Shown piece by piece: positions 33,215 to 41,989 of a stretch of DNA of 64,000 nt (within the stretch, counting starts at the first letter, position 1; each line of letters begins with the position of its first letter). The position numbers and the translations under genes were made by a program. Origin of the DNA: JAGQVA01 sp041391725. GTDB lineage: Bacteria; Bacteroidota; Bacteroidia; J057. The stretch spans positions 1-64,000 of the forward strand of contig JAWKNL010000021.1 in the NCBI GenBank assembly GCA_041391725.1. The letters are read 5' to 3'. The notes beneath the pieces are model-generated. The model was given only the letters and a program-made list of their open reading frames with translations. It was not told where the DNA came from and searched no databases.

Positions 33215-35691
33215 TGATCAATTTTGGAATAGACCTCGGCACTACCAATTCGGCCATTGCCCGATACGAAAAAGGACAGGTAGTTGTATTTAAGAACCCC
33301 GTCGGGCAAAAAGACACTCTGCCCTCGGTAGTGGCTTTTCGCAAAGACCGGATCATCGTGGGAGAAAAAGCCCGTGAGTATCTGCTCAAAGCTTCGGATG
33401 AGGTAGCAGGCTCGTTTAAGCGTAAAATGGGAACCACCGAATCCTGGTATTTTCCCTCTACCGGAGATACCAAAACACCGGTGGACCTTTCAGCCTATGT
33501 GCTCCGCGAACTGAAAACCTTTGTTCATACAGGTGAAAAAGTGGAGGCCGCAGTGATTACGATTCCTGCTTCCTTTGATACCATCCAGTCCAATGCGACC
33601 AAAAAAGCAGGTTATCAGGCCGGCTTTGAAGAGGTGGTGTTACTTCAGGAACCCATAGCTGCGAGCCTGGCTTATGCCAATCAGGATGAAGCTGACAAAT
33701 TTGAAGAAGGGCAATGGCTGGTGTACGATCTTGGCGGTGGTACATTTGATGTGGCGCTGGTCAGAATTGCAGATGGAGAAATGAAAATCGTCGATCATGA
33801 GGGCGATAATTTTCTGGGGGGAAATGACTTTGATAAAGAAATTGTGGAGAAAATTATTGTTCCGGCCCTGGAGGAGAAAGGAAAATTTGTGAATCTGCTC
33901 AGGGAGATGAAAAGCGCTTCGGGCAGGTACAATCGCCTTTACCACTCGCTGTTGCTGAAATCTGAGGAGGCAAAAGTGCAGCTTTCTGTGGCTGATTCGG
34001 CAGAAATAGAAATTCAGACCACGGATGATAGCGGCAATCCGGTTGATTTTTTCCTTACCCTTACCCGCAGTGATTTTGAATCCATCCTTTTTCCCTACGT
34101 TCAGCGCACGATCGATATGATGAAGGAAATTGTGAACCGAAACTCCGTCGAAACCGCAGACCTGCGGTTTGTCCTGATGGTGGGAGGTTCGACCTATATT
34201 CCTTATGTGCGCAGCGAGGTCGCAAGGCAGATGGGCGTTGCTGTCAACACCAGAATTGACCCCGCAACGGCAGTCGCCGTTGGAGCTGCGTTTTACGCCG
34301 GCACCCGCCCCCGCCGGCAAGAGAAAAAAAATAAAGAAGAAGTCCCTGTACTTTCCGTGAGTATGGCTTATCAGAAAGCGACTCAGGATCTTACTGAATA
34401 TTTTACCGCAAAATTTTCAGGAGAAACATCCGGACTTTTTTATCGCATTGTACGCCTTGATGGCGGGTTTGACACAGGGCTGAAACCTCTTCAGACACAG
34501 ATTAGTGAAGATTTGCCGCTGATAAAAGATCAGTTTAACCAGTTTGAACTGAAGGTTTTTGATGCGCAAAATGAACCGGTTGTGACTGACGCTCCTTTGA
34601 TTGGTATCGCGCATGGAAGGTACCATGTAATGGGGCAGCCCCTACCCGCAGATATTTGTCTGGAAATCGATGATCTGGAAAACAGTGCCACCGTGCTGGA
34701 AGTGGTCTTTGAAAAAAATACCCTTCTCCCGGTGAAAAAGACGTTGGTCAAACAGGTTACCCGTACTCTTTCCAAAGGCTCTGCCGAGCGGGTAACCATT
34801 ACGGTAGTAGAAGGGCCCGGCACAGTTTTACCCGCAGCCAATCTGCCTATCGGATTTATCAGTGTCTCGGGAAAAGAACTTTCGCGCGACCTTGTCAGGG
34901 GATCGGATATAGAAATAACCCTGGAGATGACAGAATCCCGTGATCTGAAAATCAGCGCCTACCTGATGATGACGGATCAGGAGTTTGCCGACGTTTTTAC
35001 CCCTTCGGAGCGCAAAGTCAATATTTACCGGCTTACGGAAGAACTTCATGCGCTCCGGGCCAAACTGAGCGGGGAGATTCGGGAGGCGGAGGAGCAGGGA
35101 AATTTTGAATCAGCCCAGCAACTGGTGGATCTGGAGTATGACATTCTGGAGCTTGCAGACAAAGCCGAAAAACTCGCCGAAGACGACAGTACGGATGAGA
35201 AGTTTCAGTTAGAAGATCTGAAGCGAAAGGTAGCCCGTAAGGTGGACGAAATCACAAGGGATAAATGGATCATCAAAGTGAAAAACGAATACTTCGAGAC
35301 CAAAAGGTATATGGAGTATGTGATGAAAAATTACGGTCCCGAAGCGGAAGATGTGAAGGCATATGAAGATATTCTCTCTGCAGAAAAAGCTACGCTGGCT
35401 ACCAACAGCTCCCTCAAAATTCAGGAAATCGTCGAAAAAATCCGGAGATTAAACTGGCGTATCCGCTGGAAAAGCAGCCGCTATGTGATGGAGTTTTATC
35501 AGGATTTGATTTATGGAAGATATGGCGCTTTCACTCAGCCAGATAAGGCGTATGAAATTATGCAGCGGGGAAATGATGCGATCGGAGAGGAAAATTTCGA
35601 TAAACTCAGGATTTGTATTAATCAGCTTTGTGAATTGCTGCCTCCCGCTTTGCGTAAGTCTGTCAATTTTGGCGGAACCGGCATCGGCTGA
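33211..35691 (+). CDS. Divergent Hsp70 (DnaK-like) protein
   Basis: This 826-residue protein has a well-kept Hsp70 nucleotide-binding domain: phosphate-1 motif GIDLGTTNSAIA at residues 5-16, the catalytic-Lys region KRKMGT, phosphate-2 VYDLGGGTFDVAL, and the adenosine motif VLMVGGSTYIPYVR. After about residue 375 it differs from DnaK. There is a charged linker (RRQEKKNKEE) and about 230 residues of beta-rich sequence only loosely like the substrate-binding domain. A long helical C-terminus of about 200 residues ends in GGTGIG instead of the EEVD or DnaK-type tail. It is about 190 residues longer than DnaK, so it is an accessory Hsp70 for a special client. It is coupled to the GrpE-like gene and overlaps the convergent kinase gene by 70 bases. 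Confidence 0.9.
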   Translation: MMINFGIDLGTTNSAIARYEKGQVVVFKNPVGQKDTLPSVVAFRKDRIIVGEKAREYLLKASDEVAGSFKRKMGTTESWYFPSTGDTKTPVDLSAYVLRELKTFVHTGEKVEAAVITIPASFDTIQSNATKKAGYQAGFEEVVLLQEPIAASLAYANQDEADKFEEGQWLVYDLGGGTFDVALVRIADGEMKIVDHEGDNFLGGNDFDKEIVEKIIVPALEEKGKFVNLLREMKSASGRYNRLYHSLLLKSEEAKVQLSVADSAEIEIQTTDDSGNPVDFFLTLTRSDFESILFPYVQRTIDMMKEIVNRNSVETADLRFVLMVGGSTYIPYVRSEVARQMGVAVNTRIDPATAVAVGAAFYAGTRPRRQEKKNKEEVPVLSVSMAYQKATQDLTEYFTAKFSGETSGLFYRIVRLDGGFDTGLKPLQTQISEDLPLIKDQFNQFELKVFDAQNEPVVTDAPLIGIAHGRYHVMGQPLPADICLEIDDLENSATVLEVVFEKNTLLPVKKTLVKQVTRTLSKGSAERVTITVVEGPGTVLPAANLPIGFISVSGKELSRDLVRGSDIEITLEMTESRDLKISAYLMMTDQEFADVFTPSERKVNIYRLTEELHALRAKLSGEIREAEEQGNFESAQQLVDLEYDILELADKAEKLAEDDSTDEKFQLEDLKRKVARKVDEITRDKWIIKVKNEYFETKRYMEYVMKNYGPEAEDVKAYEDILSAEKATLATNSSLKIQEIVEKIRRLNWRIRWKSSRYVMEFYQDLIYGRYGAFTQPDKAYEIMQRGNDAIGEENFDKLRICINQLCELLPPALRKSVNFGGTGIG

Positions 35692-36968
35692 TTGTGAATA
35701 TCCTTTCCAATAGTAAAAAAGAAGGTGGTACCTGTACCGGGACGGGATTCGACCCATATTTTCCCGCCGTGCCGCTGGATAATGCCTTTACATATTGCAA
35801 GGCCCAGCCCATTTCCCGCTTTGGTATGGGTTACATCCAGTTTTTCAAACATCCTGAATATTTTGTGGATGTTTTTTTCCTCTATGCCTATTCCATTATC
35901 CCTTACCATAAAAAGGTAGTGGGTAGGTGTATGCTGAAAAAATATACTAACCTGCGGAGGGAAAATACTTCGGTACCTGATAGCATTGTTTATAAGATTC
36001 TGAAATAGCTGAACCAACTGATAATAATCACCCATCAAACAAGGCATTTCTGTAAATTCAATACTTGCATCCGACTCTTCGATGACAGCATGGAGATTGC
36101 CGATGGCCTCTTCAATCACTTTCTGGATTTCGACCTGCTCAAATGGCCGTTTTTCACTGCTGATCCGCGAATACTCCAGAATACCGCTGAGCATGTAGTC
36201 CATTTTTCTGGCTCCTTCAACTGCAAAATTAAGGAACATCTTTTCCTCATCTTTAAGCCGGTCTCCCAGTTTCATCGACAGCACCTGCAGATGTGAAACA
36301 ACCATACGAAGGGGGGCTTTCAGATCGTGGGAGGCAAGTGAAGCGTATTGTTCCAGTTCTTCATTAGATCTTTGCAGTTCCTGTACCAGGCGTTTGACTT
36401 CTGAAACATGGTGCTGCTCGTTTTTCAGATCTTCCATGACACTGAGCAGCGCAGATTTAAAGTCATTGAGCTGGCGGTTTTGTTGGGTAATATAATCCAG
36501 TTGTTCTTTGAGGGTATTGGTGCGTTTTTCTACCCTGGACTCCAGAATCTTATTGAGTCTTTCGTATTTTTTGTACTGCGTGACGTTATGCAAAACAATA
36601 TAGGTTTTCCCCTCTGCGTATCGGGAATGCATGACAACATCATGCCTGCGACCGGAGAGATCATTTATAATTACTTCCGAAATGACTGTTTTGTTGTGTA
36701 TGGGTAGCGTAGTCAAATGGCGACTTACGTCTGCCTGGTATTCCTCCGCGATCAAAAAACTCAATGGTTTTCCATGATAATCTGTTTCCGATCCCCCGAG
36801 AACCTGCAGCACCAGTTGGTTGATATAGCTGATTTTTTGGTGGTCGCTGTCAATGATTATGAGCATTACCGGAATTTCATCCACAGAAACCGGAGATCCT
36901 ATTGGGCTGTGTTCATGCACCTGAGGCATGAGAAGTTTATCCTTTGGATTGTTATCAGATTTGCTCAT
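35622..36968 (-). CDS. PAS-domain sensor histidine kinase
   Basis: The 448-residue soluble kinase has a PAS domain (VDEIPVMLIIIDSD to YIVLHNVTQYKKY), a long coiled coil, a HisKA domain with His in ASLASHDLKAPLRM, and an ATPase domain with N box (FQNLINNAIRYR), G1 (VRDNGIGI), F box (IFRMFEKL) and G2 (GNGLGLAI). No membrane segment is present, so it senses an internal signal. No response regulator is adjacent. The C-terminal 23 residues are read from DNA that also encodes the end of the Hsp70-like protein on the other strand, a 70-base convergent overlap. Confidence 0.9.
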   Translation of the reverse strand: MSKSDNNPKDKLLMPQVHEHSPIGSPVSVDEIPVMLIIIDSDHQKISYINQLVLQVLGGSETDYHGKPLSFLIAEEYQADVSRHLTTLPIHNKTVISEVIINDLSGRRHDVVMHSRYAEGKTYIVLHNVTQYKKYERLNKILESRVEKRTNTLKEQLDYITQQNRQLNDFKSALLSVMEDLKNEQHHVSEVKRLVQELQRSNEELEQYASLASHDLKAPLRMVVSHLQVLSMKLGDRLKDEEKMFLNFAVEGARKMDYMLSGILEYSRISSEKRPFEQVEIQKVIEEAIGNLHAVIEESDASIEFTEMPCLMGDYYQLVQLFQNLINNAIRYRSIFPPQVSIFFQHTPTHYLFMVRDNGIGIEEKNIHKIFRMFEKLDVTHTKAGNGLGLAICKGIIQRHGGKIWVESRPGTGTTFFFTIGKDIHNQPMPVPPKLTDLRKAGGSNSQS

Positions 36969-37173
36969 AACGCTATGGGGGATGTGAGCTACTGCGATAA
37001 AAAACGAAAACCAGAAACAATAACCAGTAGTTCGGACAATGATTCAGTCGATTAGTTGTAAATAATATGCGGAGCTTGAAATATCCTTTTCGGGAATAAT
37101 TCCTGTATTCACTTTTTCACAATCAATATGTTTTGAAAAAATATGGCAAAAACCCTGCCTGTTTGCGAATAAA

Positions 37174-37201
37174 TTGTCTATGTGTTTGATATTTATATTT
37201 T
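37174..37201 (+). promoter_or_regulatory. Possible promoter
   Basis: TTG (37174-37176) and TATATTTT (37194-37201) are separated by 17 bases, close to the Bacteroidota -33/-7 pattern, with the last base of the -7 box off consensus. It lies 38 bases before the ATG at 37240. Confidence 0.35.
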
Positions 37202-37239
37202 TCGCCCGTTTTTTTCATATTGCGAAAAATTCATCACCT

Positions 37240-37716
37240 ATGGCAGAAATATATGAGCGATTTTTCAGTGTCGAGGTTCCAGAACTGCTTGAAAGACTTT
37301 CCCCGGAATCTGCACCTTTGTGGGGGATTATGGGCCCGCAACATATGGTCGAACACGTTTCCGGTTTGTTTTATATATCCCGAAACAATTTGGGGATCAA
37401 ATGCAGCACACCTGAGGACAAACTTCCCCGCATAAAAGAGTTTATCTGGAATGATGCCCCGTTTCCCCGAAGTGTAAGGGTACAAGGGATTCCGCGCGAC
37501 AGCACGCTTCCCCTCAGATTCTCTTCTCTGGATGAGGCTAAGGCAGTATTACTGAAAAATATTCAGGCGTTTTTTGGTTTTTTTGCCCAGAATCCCGATG
37601 CCTCCACTATGCACCCGGTCTTTGGGCCCCTCAACTTTGAAGAGTGGAAACGAATTCACTGGAAACATACCCTTCACCACCTCCGGCAATTTGGTCTCAC
37701 AGGGGAGGATGCCTAA
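37240..37716 (+). CDS. DUF1569/DinB-like protein
   Basis: The 158-residue protein has the look of the DUF1569 branch of the DinB-like four-helix family. An early GPQHMVEH and a late WKRIHWKHTLHHLRQFG give His residues placed like the three metal ligands of DinB-like proteins, and HPVFGPLNFEEW is the usual segment before them. Relatives are metal-dependent enzymes or thiol transferases of mostly unknown substrate. I chose the ATG at 37240; the frame is open to 37174 but without a better start. Its stop overlaps the stop of the convergent lpxD-like gene by four bases. Confidence 0.7.
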   Translation: MAEIYERFFSVEVPELLERLSPESAPLWGIMGPQHMVEHVSGLFYISRNNLGIKCSTPEDKLPRIKEFIWNDAPFPRSVRVQGIPRDSTLPLRFSSLDEAKAVLLKNIQAFFGFFAQNPDASTMHPVFGPLNFEEWKRIHWKHTLHHLRQFGLTGEDA

Positions 37717-38699
37717 CGTTTTTTTTCCCAGTCTTTGAGCAAATCCGGCAACTTTCGCATGGCAGCAATCTCTCTGAGCATCTGCCGTGCTTCCACTGCG
37801 ACCATGCCCAGGTATTTTTTCCCCCCTTCCAGGGAAGACATGACACCGGTTTTGCCAAGAAGTTCTGCTCCGCGGCCAATCGTCAGATCCTTTGTAACCC
37901 CTACCTGACCCCATAAAATCACATCGTCTTCTACTGTGACGACACCCGCAATTCCTACCTGCGAGGCGATAATGCATCTTTTTCCGATGACCGTATCATG
38001 GCCGATCTGTATGAGGTTGTCGAGTTTTGTCCATTCTCCTATTACTGTGTCTGCACTTACTCCCCGGTCAATAGTGCAATTGGCGCCTATATCCACATGA
38101 TTGCCGATAATGGTTCTGCCTTTCGACAACATTTTTTCTCTGCCCCAGGGCCGGGCCTTAAAGTAAAAGGCCTCGCCGCCTATGACAGTTCCACTGTTGA
38201 TACATACTTCGTCGCCCAGAATACTGTGGTCATAAATGGTCACATTTGCATGAATACGGCAGTGTGCACCTAGGGTGACATTGGAACCGATGACACAGTT
38301 GTGCCCGATTTCGGAAAATGCGCCAATTTTCACATTTTCACCGAATACAACGTGTTTCCCTGTTTTTACCCCTTCTCCCATTTGTGGGGTTCCGGCGGTG
38401 TCGAGCGGTTTTTGGGGTTGAAAATACTCAGTCAGGCGGTTATAATCCCGAAAGGGGTCCTCACTGATGATCAGCCCTTTTCCTGCGGGTACATCTACGG
38501 TTTTGTTGATAATCACGGTAGTAGCAGCGCTGGAAAGGGCTTTCTGGTAGTATTTCTCTATGTCCACAAATGTGAGGTCTCCTGGTACAACGCGGTGGAT
38601 TTCATTGATTCCTTCAATCATATGATCAGAGGGGCCTGTAATCGGACATCCCAGAATGTTTCCCGCTTCCTCTAAGGTTATGGGCTGCTGAAGTTTCAT
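37713..38699 (-). CDS. lpxD: LpxD-family UDP-3-O-acylglucosamine N-acyltransferase
   Basis: The 328-residue protein has the LpxD order: an N-terminal uridine-binding-like domain (MKLQQPITLEEAGNILG to residue about 100), then hexapeptide repeats of a left-handed beta helix (VKIGAFSEIGHNCVIGSN and onward) and a C-terminal helix. The catalytic His region is kept in NLIQIGHDTVIG. The segment that is usually GSDGFGF in lipid A LpxD reads GGEAFYFKARPWG, which marks a second LpxD-like subgroup seen in Bacteroidota. It may therefore acylate a related sugar and not be the housekeeping enzyme. It is not next to lpxC/fabZ or lpxA. The start is set at 38699 because the frame beyond it runs into the terminator. 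Confidence 0.8.
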   Translation of the reverse strand: MKLQQPITLEEAGNILGCPITGPSDHMIEGINEIHRVVPGDLTFVDIEKYYQKALSSAATTVIINKTVDVPAGKGLIISEDPFRDYNRLTEYFQPQKPLDTAGTPQMGEGVKTGKHVVFGENVKIGAFSEIGHNCVIGSNVTLGAHCRIHANVTIYDHSILGDEVCINSGTVIGGEAFYFKARPWGREKMLSKGRTIIGNHVDIGANCTIDRGVSADTVIGEWTKLDNLIQIGHDTVIGKRCIIASQVGIAGVVTVEDDVILWGQVGVTKDLTIGRGAELLGKTGVMSSLEGGKKYLGMVAVEARQMLREIAAMRKLPDLLKDWEKKR

Positions 38700-38752
38700 A
38701 AATTTTTTCGCAAACATACAAAGACCGGGACATCCATATGTGATAAAATAAA

Positions 38753-38785
38753 AAAACGCAGAAGAATTCTTTCCTTCTGCGTTTT
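38753..38785 (-). terminator. Rho-independent terminator
   Basis: AAAACGCAGAAG and CTTCTGCGTTTT form a perfect 12-bp stem with A and T tracts on both sides, so it can work in either direction. It follows the NtrC-type regulator gene by 20 bases and separates it from the lpxD-like gene on the same strand. Confidence 0.9.
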
Positions 38786-38805
38786 GATGTTGCGTGCGAA
38801 TAGAA

Positions 38806-40167
38806 CTATTCGCGGCGGATATCAAATTTTTCGATCTTATTGTAAAGATGGCTTCTTTGTATATCCAGTACTTCGGCGGTTTTGGATATGTTCCACCCGT
38901 TTTGTTCCAGCTTTTTGATGATAAACTGTTTTTCCACGTGATCTTTAAACGTCTGAAACTGCTCAAAATCGTCGTAAATGCTGGTTCCTCTCGGTTTTAC
39001 CTCCCTTCGCTGGGGCACTGCATAATCGAGTACATCCTGAGCAGTGATGAGGCCATTGGACAAAATCGCCAGGCGTTCCATTACGTTGTGGAGTTCGCGC
39101 ACATTGCCGGTCCAGTCGAGTTTTTGAAGTTCTGCCATAGCTTCAGGTTCAATGGAAAGCGAAGGCATGCTGTACTCTTCTGCGATTTCATCGAGAAAAC
39201 TTCTGGCAATGAGGGGAATGTCATCTCTGCGGTCGCGAAGCGGCGGTACGTGGATCAGGATTACGCTGAGCCTGTGATAGAGGTCTTCGCGGAAATTACC
39301 CATTTCGATTTCATGGAGAAGATCTTTGTTGGTAGCCGAAATGATGCGCACATCAACCGAGATTTGTTTGTCGCTGCCAATGCGGGTAATTTTGCTTTCC
39401 TGGAGTGCGCGCAGCACTTTTGCCTGGGCTGAGAGGCTCATATCGCCGATTTCGTCAAGGAAAAGTGTACCGCCGTTGGCCTGTTCAAATTTGCCGATTC
39501 GCTGCTTATAAGCGCCGGTAAAGGAACCTTTTTCGTGGCCAAAAAGCTCACTCTCAATCAGCTCAGAAGGAATGGCCGCACAGTTTACTTCTACAATCGG
39601 GCCTTCGTTCCGGTTGCTTTTTTCGTGAATCCATCGGGCAACCAGTTCTTTTCCTGTACCATTGCTGCCTGTTACCAGCACACGTGCATCTGTGGGAGCG
39701 ACGCGGGCAATGGTTTCCTGGATTTTTTCCATTACGGGGGAGCTTCCGATAATCTCGCGGGTTTTGGAGATTTTGCGCCGCAGGCGCCGGGTCTCTACTA
39801 CCAGATCTTTTTTCTCTGCCGCATTTCGTACAGCGAGCAGAAGACGGTTGAGATCAGGTGGTTTCTCCAGGAAGTCGTAGGCGCCTTTTTTGGTAGCTTC
39901 TACTGCGGTTTCAATATCAGCGTGACCGGAGATCATGATAAACGGAGTTTCTGGCCGCGCTTCACGCGCTTTTTCCAGCACTTCGAGTCCGTTCATTTTG
40001 GGCATTTTGATATCGCATAGTACGACATCATAGGTGTTGCCGGTAATCATTTCCAGGCCTTCTGCTCCATCAACCGCAGTCTCAATTTCGTATTCCTCAT
40101 ATTCGAGGATTTCTTGCAAGGTAAGACGTATGGCTTCGTCGTCGTCAATGATTAAAATTTTAGCCAT
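38806..40167 (-). CDS. NtrC-type sigma-54-dependent response regulator
   Basis: The 453-residue protein has a receiver (IDDDE, Asp52 in LCDIKMP, FLEKPPD), a sigma-54 AAA+ domain and a Fis-type helix-turn-helix (NISKTAEVLDIQRSHLYNKI). The AAA+ part has the sigma-54 contact loop as GSFTGA instead of the more common GAFTGA, a Walker B segment GTLFLDEIGDM and the arginine-finger region. The Walker A position reads GSNGTGKE, a normal variant for the family. It activates sigma-54 promoters after phosphorylation. No partner kinase is adjacent. It is divergent from gldB and followed by a strong terminator. Confidence 0.93.
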   Translation of the reverse strand: MAKILIIDDDEAIRLTLQEILEYEEYEIETAVDGAEGLEMITGNTYDVVLCDIKMPKMNGLEVLEKAREARPETPFIMISGHADIETAVEATKKGAYDFLEKPPDLNRLLLAVRNAAEKKDLVVETRRLRRKISKTREIIGSSPVMEKIQETIARVAPTDARVLVTGSNGTGKELVARWIHEKSNRNEGPIVEVNCAAIPSELIESELFGHEKGSFTGAYKQRIGKFEQANGGTLFLDEIGDMSLSAQAKVLRALQESKITRIGSDKQISVDVRIISATNKDLLHEIEMGNFREDLYHRLSVILIHVPPLRDRRDDIPLIARSFLDEIAEEYSMPSLSIEPEAMAELQKLDWTGNVRELHNVMERLAILSNGLITAQDVLDYAVPQRREVKPRGTSIYDDFEQFQTFKDHVEKQFIIKKLEQNGWNISKTAEVLDIQRSHLYNKIEKFDIRRE

Positions 40168-40306
40168 TCAGATTGTATGAGTTTTGTACAAATTAAAATC
40201 ATGCTGTACAAAAAAGCAACAGTGTTCATAAAAAAGATCAATTTATTTTTAAAAAATGTTCACAAAAGAATACACGTTGATGCCGTTAATTTGTTGAAAT
40301 CCGTAG

Positions 40307-40314
40307 TATATTTG
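40307..40314 (+). promoter_or_regulatory. Possible -7 box of gldB
   Basis: TATATTTG exactly matches the Bacteroidota -7 consensus TAnnTTTG and lies 17 bases before the gldB ATG. No TTG stands at the expected distance upstream, so the assignment is partial. Confidence 0.4.
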
Positions 40315-40331
40315 TATAACTGAAAACCAAG

Positions 40332-41414
40332 ATGTTGAATAAGTCGCTGATTAATTGCTGTCTGCTGTTTTTTGTCTGGGCATTATTCTCCTGTAACAAC
40401 GACCCGGACGCGGATGTAAAAGATATTTCCCTGTCGCTGGACTTTGTGCGAACCGACAGCCTGATGTTTGCCGCCTCAGATGCTATCGTAAATGGGGGGG
40501 AAACCGATTTTCAAAAGGTATATGAAACCTACCTCCGGCCGGAAAAGGCATTTTTTTATCAATGGACAGGAATTGAGGAAATGTTGCGGGGAAGAAAGAT
40601 TTCAGCGGAAATGTCGGATACCCTGATTGCCCGCAATCTTGGGCCGCTGCTGGCAGATCCGCATTTTTTCCACCTCCTCGATACCGTAAGGGAAGTATTT
40701 CCCTATGATTATCCCTTTGAAAAGGAAATTCTCCCGCCACTCAAACGACTGATAAAATATGTTCCCGATGTGGAAATTCCCGCTTTCCGCACACATGTCA
40801 ATGGCTATATGCCCGAAGGAGACCTTCGCAGTGCCGATCAGATGGTATTCCTGGGCAACTATTTTAGTTTTGGCCTGCATTATTTTCTCGGCCCTGAGCT
40901 GAAATATTATCCCCCAAATATTCCCCAATTTCAGAAAAAACGCTTCTCTCCCGAATATCTGAATGTAATGATGGTGCACGAAATTGCCGAAGGAACCGTG
41001 CCTCCCGTGGACCTCACCAATCAACCCACCCTTCTGGATCAGATGATCCGCCTCGGTATTAAACAGTATTTTATCCACCAACTACTGCCACATACTCCGG
41101 ATTCACTTCTTTTGCTGTATTCTTCGGAGCAAATGCGCTGGGCTGACTACTATGAAGCGAGAATTTATAAGGAACTAAGCGAAAGCTTTTACAGTATTGA
41201 TTTTCTTGTACAACGCGATTTTCTGACAGATAAACCCTATACCACCAGCCTCGCGCTCGAATCGGCTCCCCGCCTGGGCGAATACCTGGGGTGGAAAATT
41301 GTCAGCTCCTATATGGAAAAAAAACCGGGCGAAACGCTTAGCGATCTTATCGAACGAAAAGATTACGAGGCCATATTCAAAGCCGCCCGCTATAAACCCC
41401 TGAGTTATGAATAG
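40332..41414 (+). CDS. gldB: GldB-like gliding motility lipoprotein
   Basis: The 360-residue lipoprotein (lipobox WALFSC) matches GldB, a protein required for gliding and T9SS function in flavobacteria. Visible landmarks are DTLIARNLGPLLADPHFFHLLDT, the central GNYFSFGLHYFLGPELKYYP, the MMVHEIAEG helix and a C-terminal LAPRLGEYLGWK-like segment. GldB-like proteins resemble M48/M90-type zinc peptidase folds, and HEIAE here would fit a degenerate HExxH-like site, but catalysis is not established. gldC, often next to gldB, is not found downstream. The gene is divergent from the NtrC-type regulator. Confidence 0.75.
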   Translation: MLNKSLINCCLLFFVWALFSCNNDPDADVKDISLSLDFVRTDSLMFAASDAIVNGGETDFQKVYETYLRPEKAFFYQWTGIEEMLRGRKISAEMSDTLIARNLGPLLADPHFFHLLDTVREVFPYDYPFEKEILPPLKRLIKYVPDVEIPAFRTHVNGYMPEGDLRSADQMVFLGNYFSFGLHYFLGPELKYYPPNIPQFQKKRFSPEYLNVMMVHEIAEGTVPPVDLTNQPTLLDQMIRLGIKQYFIHQLLPHTPDSLLLLYSSEQMRWADYYEARIYKELSESFYSIDFLVQRDFLTDKPYTTSLALESAPRLGEYLGWKIVSSYMEKKPGETLSDLIERKDYEAIFKAARYKPLSYE

Positions 41415-41423
41415 GGGCTTTTT
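41397..41423 (+). terminator. Weak terminator overlapping the gldB stop
   Basis: CCCCT and AGGGG pair across the gldB stop codon and are followed by CTTTTT. The stem is only five base pairs, so support is moderate. Confidence 0.4.
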
Positions 41424-41527
41424 ATAGTGTAATATTTATGTATAAATAAATTTACGAAATCCGTATAAGTTGACCAACTTGCTGGCATCTCTTCTGTTTG
41501 CGGCTAAATCCTGACAGGAGAATGCAA

Positions 41528-41989
41528 ATGGCTAAACTGCGTCATAACCAGAACATATATTTAGTACAGCGGCTAAAGTTTACCGCCTGGTCAGTTGCAT
41601 CTGTATCGGCTGTTTTGGCTATTTTACTGTTGGTCAGGCCCAACAACAATACGGAGGAGGCGCTGAACCGGGTGCGAATTTATAGTTTTGCCACTCCCGG
41701 CGGAAATGGTACAGTGGCAACCACCGCTACCACACAATCTGCCATTTCAAACCTTTACCTGGAGAAAAAACGGCTTTCTGCCCTCAAAACGCCCAATCCG
41801 GCAGAGCAGGCAATGCTGCTTTCCGTTGAAAAAAGACTCAAAATGTGGCGTGAAATCGCTGACCATGAAATCCGCATGGATTTCAGGGCCGACCGGCCTG
41901 ATTTTAATCCGGAATCGTTGCGCGCAAGGGTAGATTTTCTCAAAGAACAAATCAGCCTGGAAAAGAACCGAATCGAATCCTCCCAATGA
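41528..41989 (+). CDS. Small single-pass membrane protein
   Basis: I do not recognise this protein. From the ATG at 41528 it has 153 residues: a basic N-terminus, one membrane helix (FTAWSVASVSAVLAILLLV), a Gly/Thr/Ala-rich stretch and a charged helical C-terminus with two likely coiled-coil segments. An AGGAG at 41516-41520, seven bases before 41528, favours this start over the ATG at 41522; such a site is unusual in Bacteroidota. The stop overlaps the start of the NIDO-domain gene by four bases (ATGA), so the two are translationally coupled and probably work together at the envelope. Confidence 0.6.
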   Translation: MAKLRHNQNIYLVQRLKFTAWSVASVSAVLAILLLVRPNNNTEEALNRVRIYSFATPGGNGTVATTATTQSAISNLYLEKKRLSALKTPNPAEQAMLLSVEKRLKMWREIADHEIRMDFRADRPDFNPESLRARVDFLKEQISLEKNRIESSQ

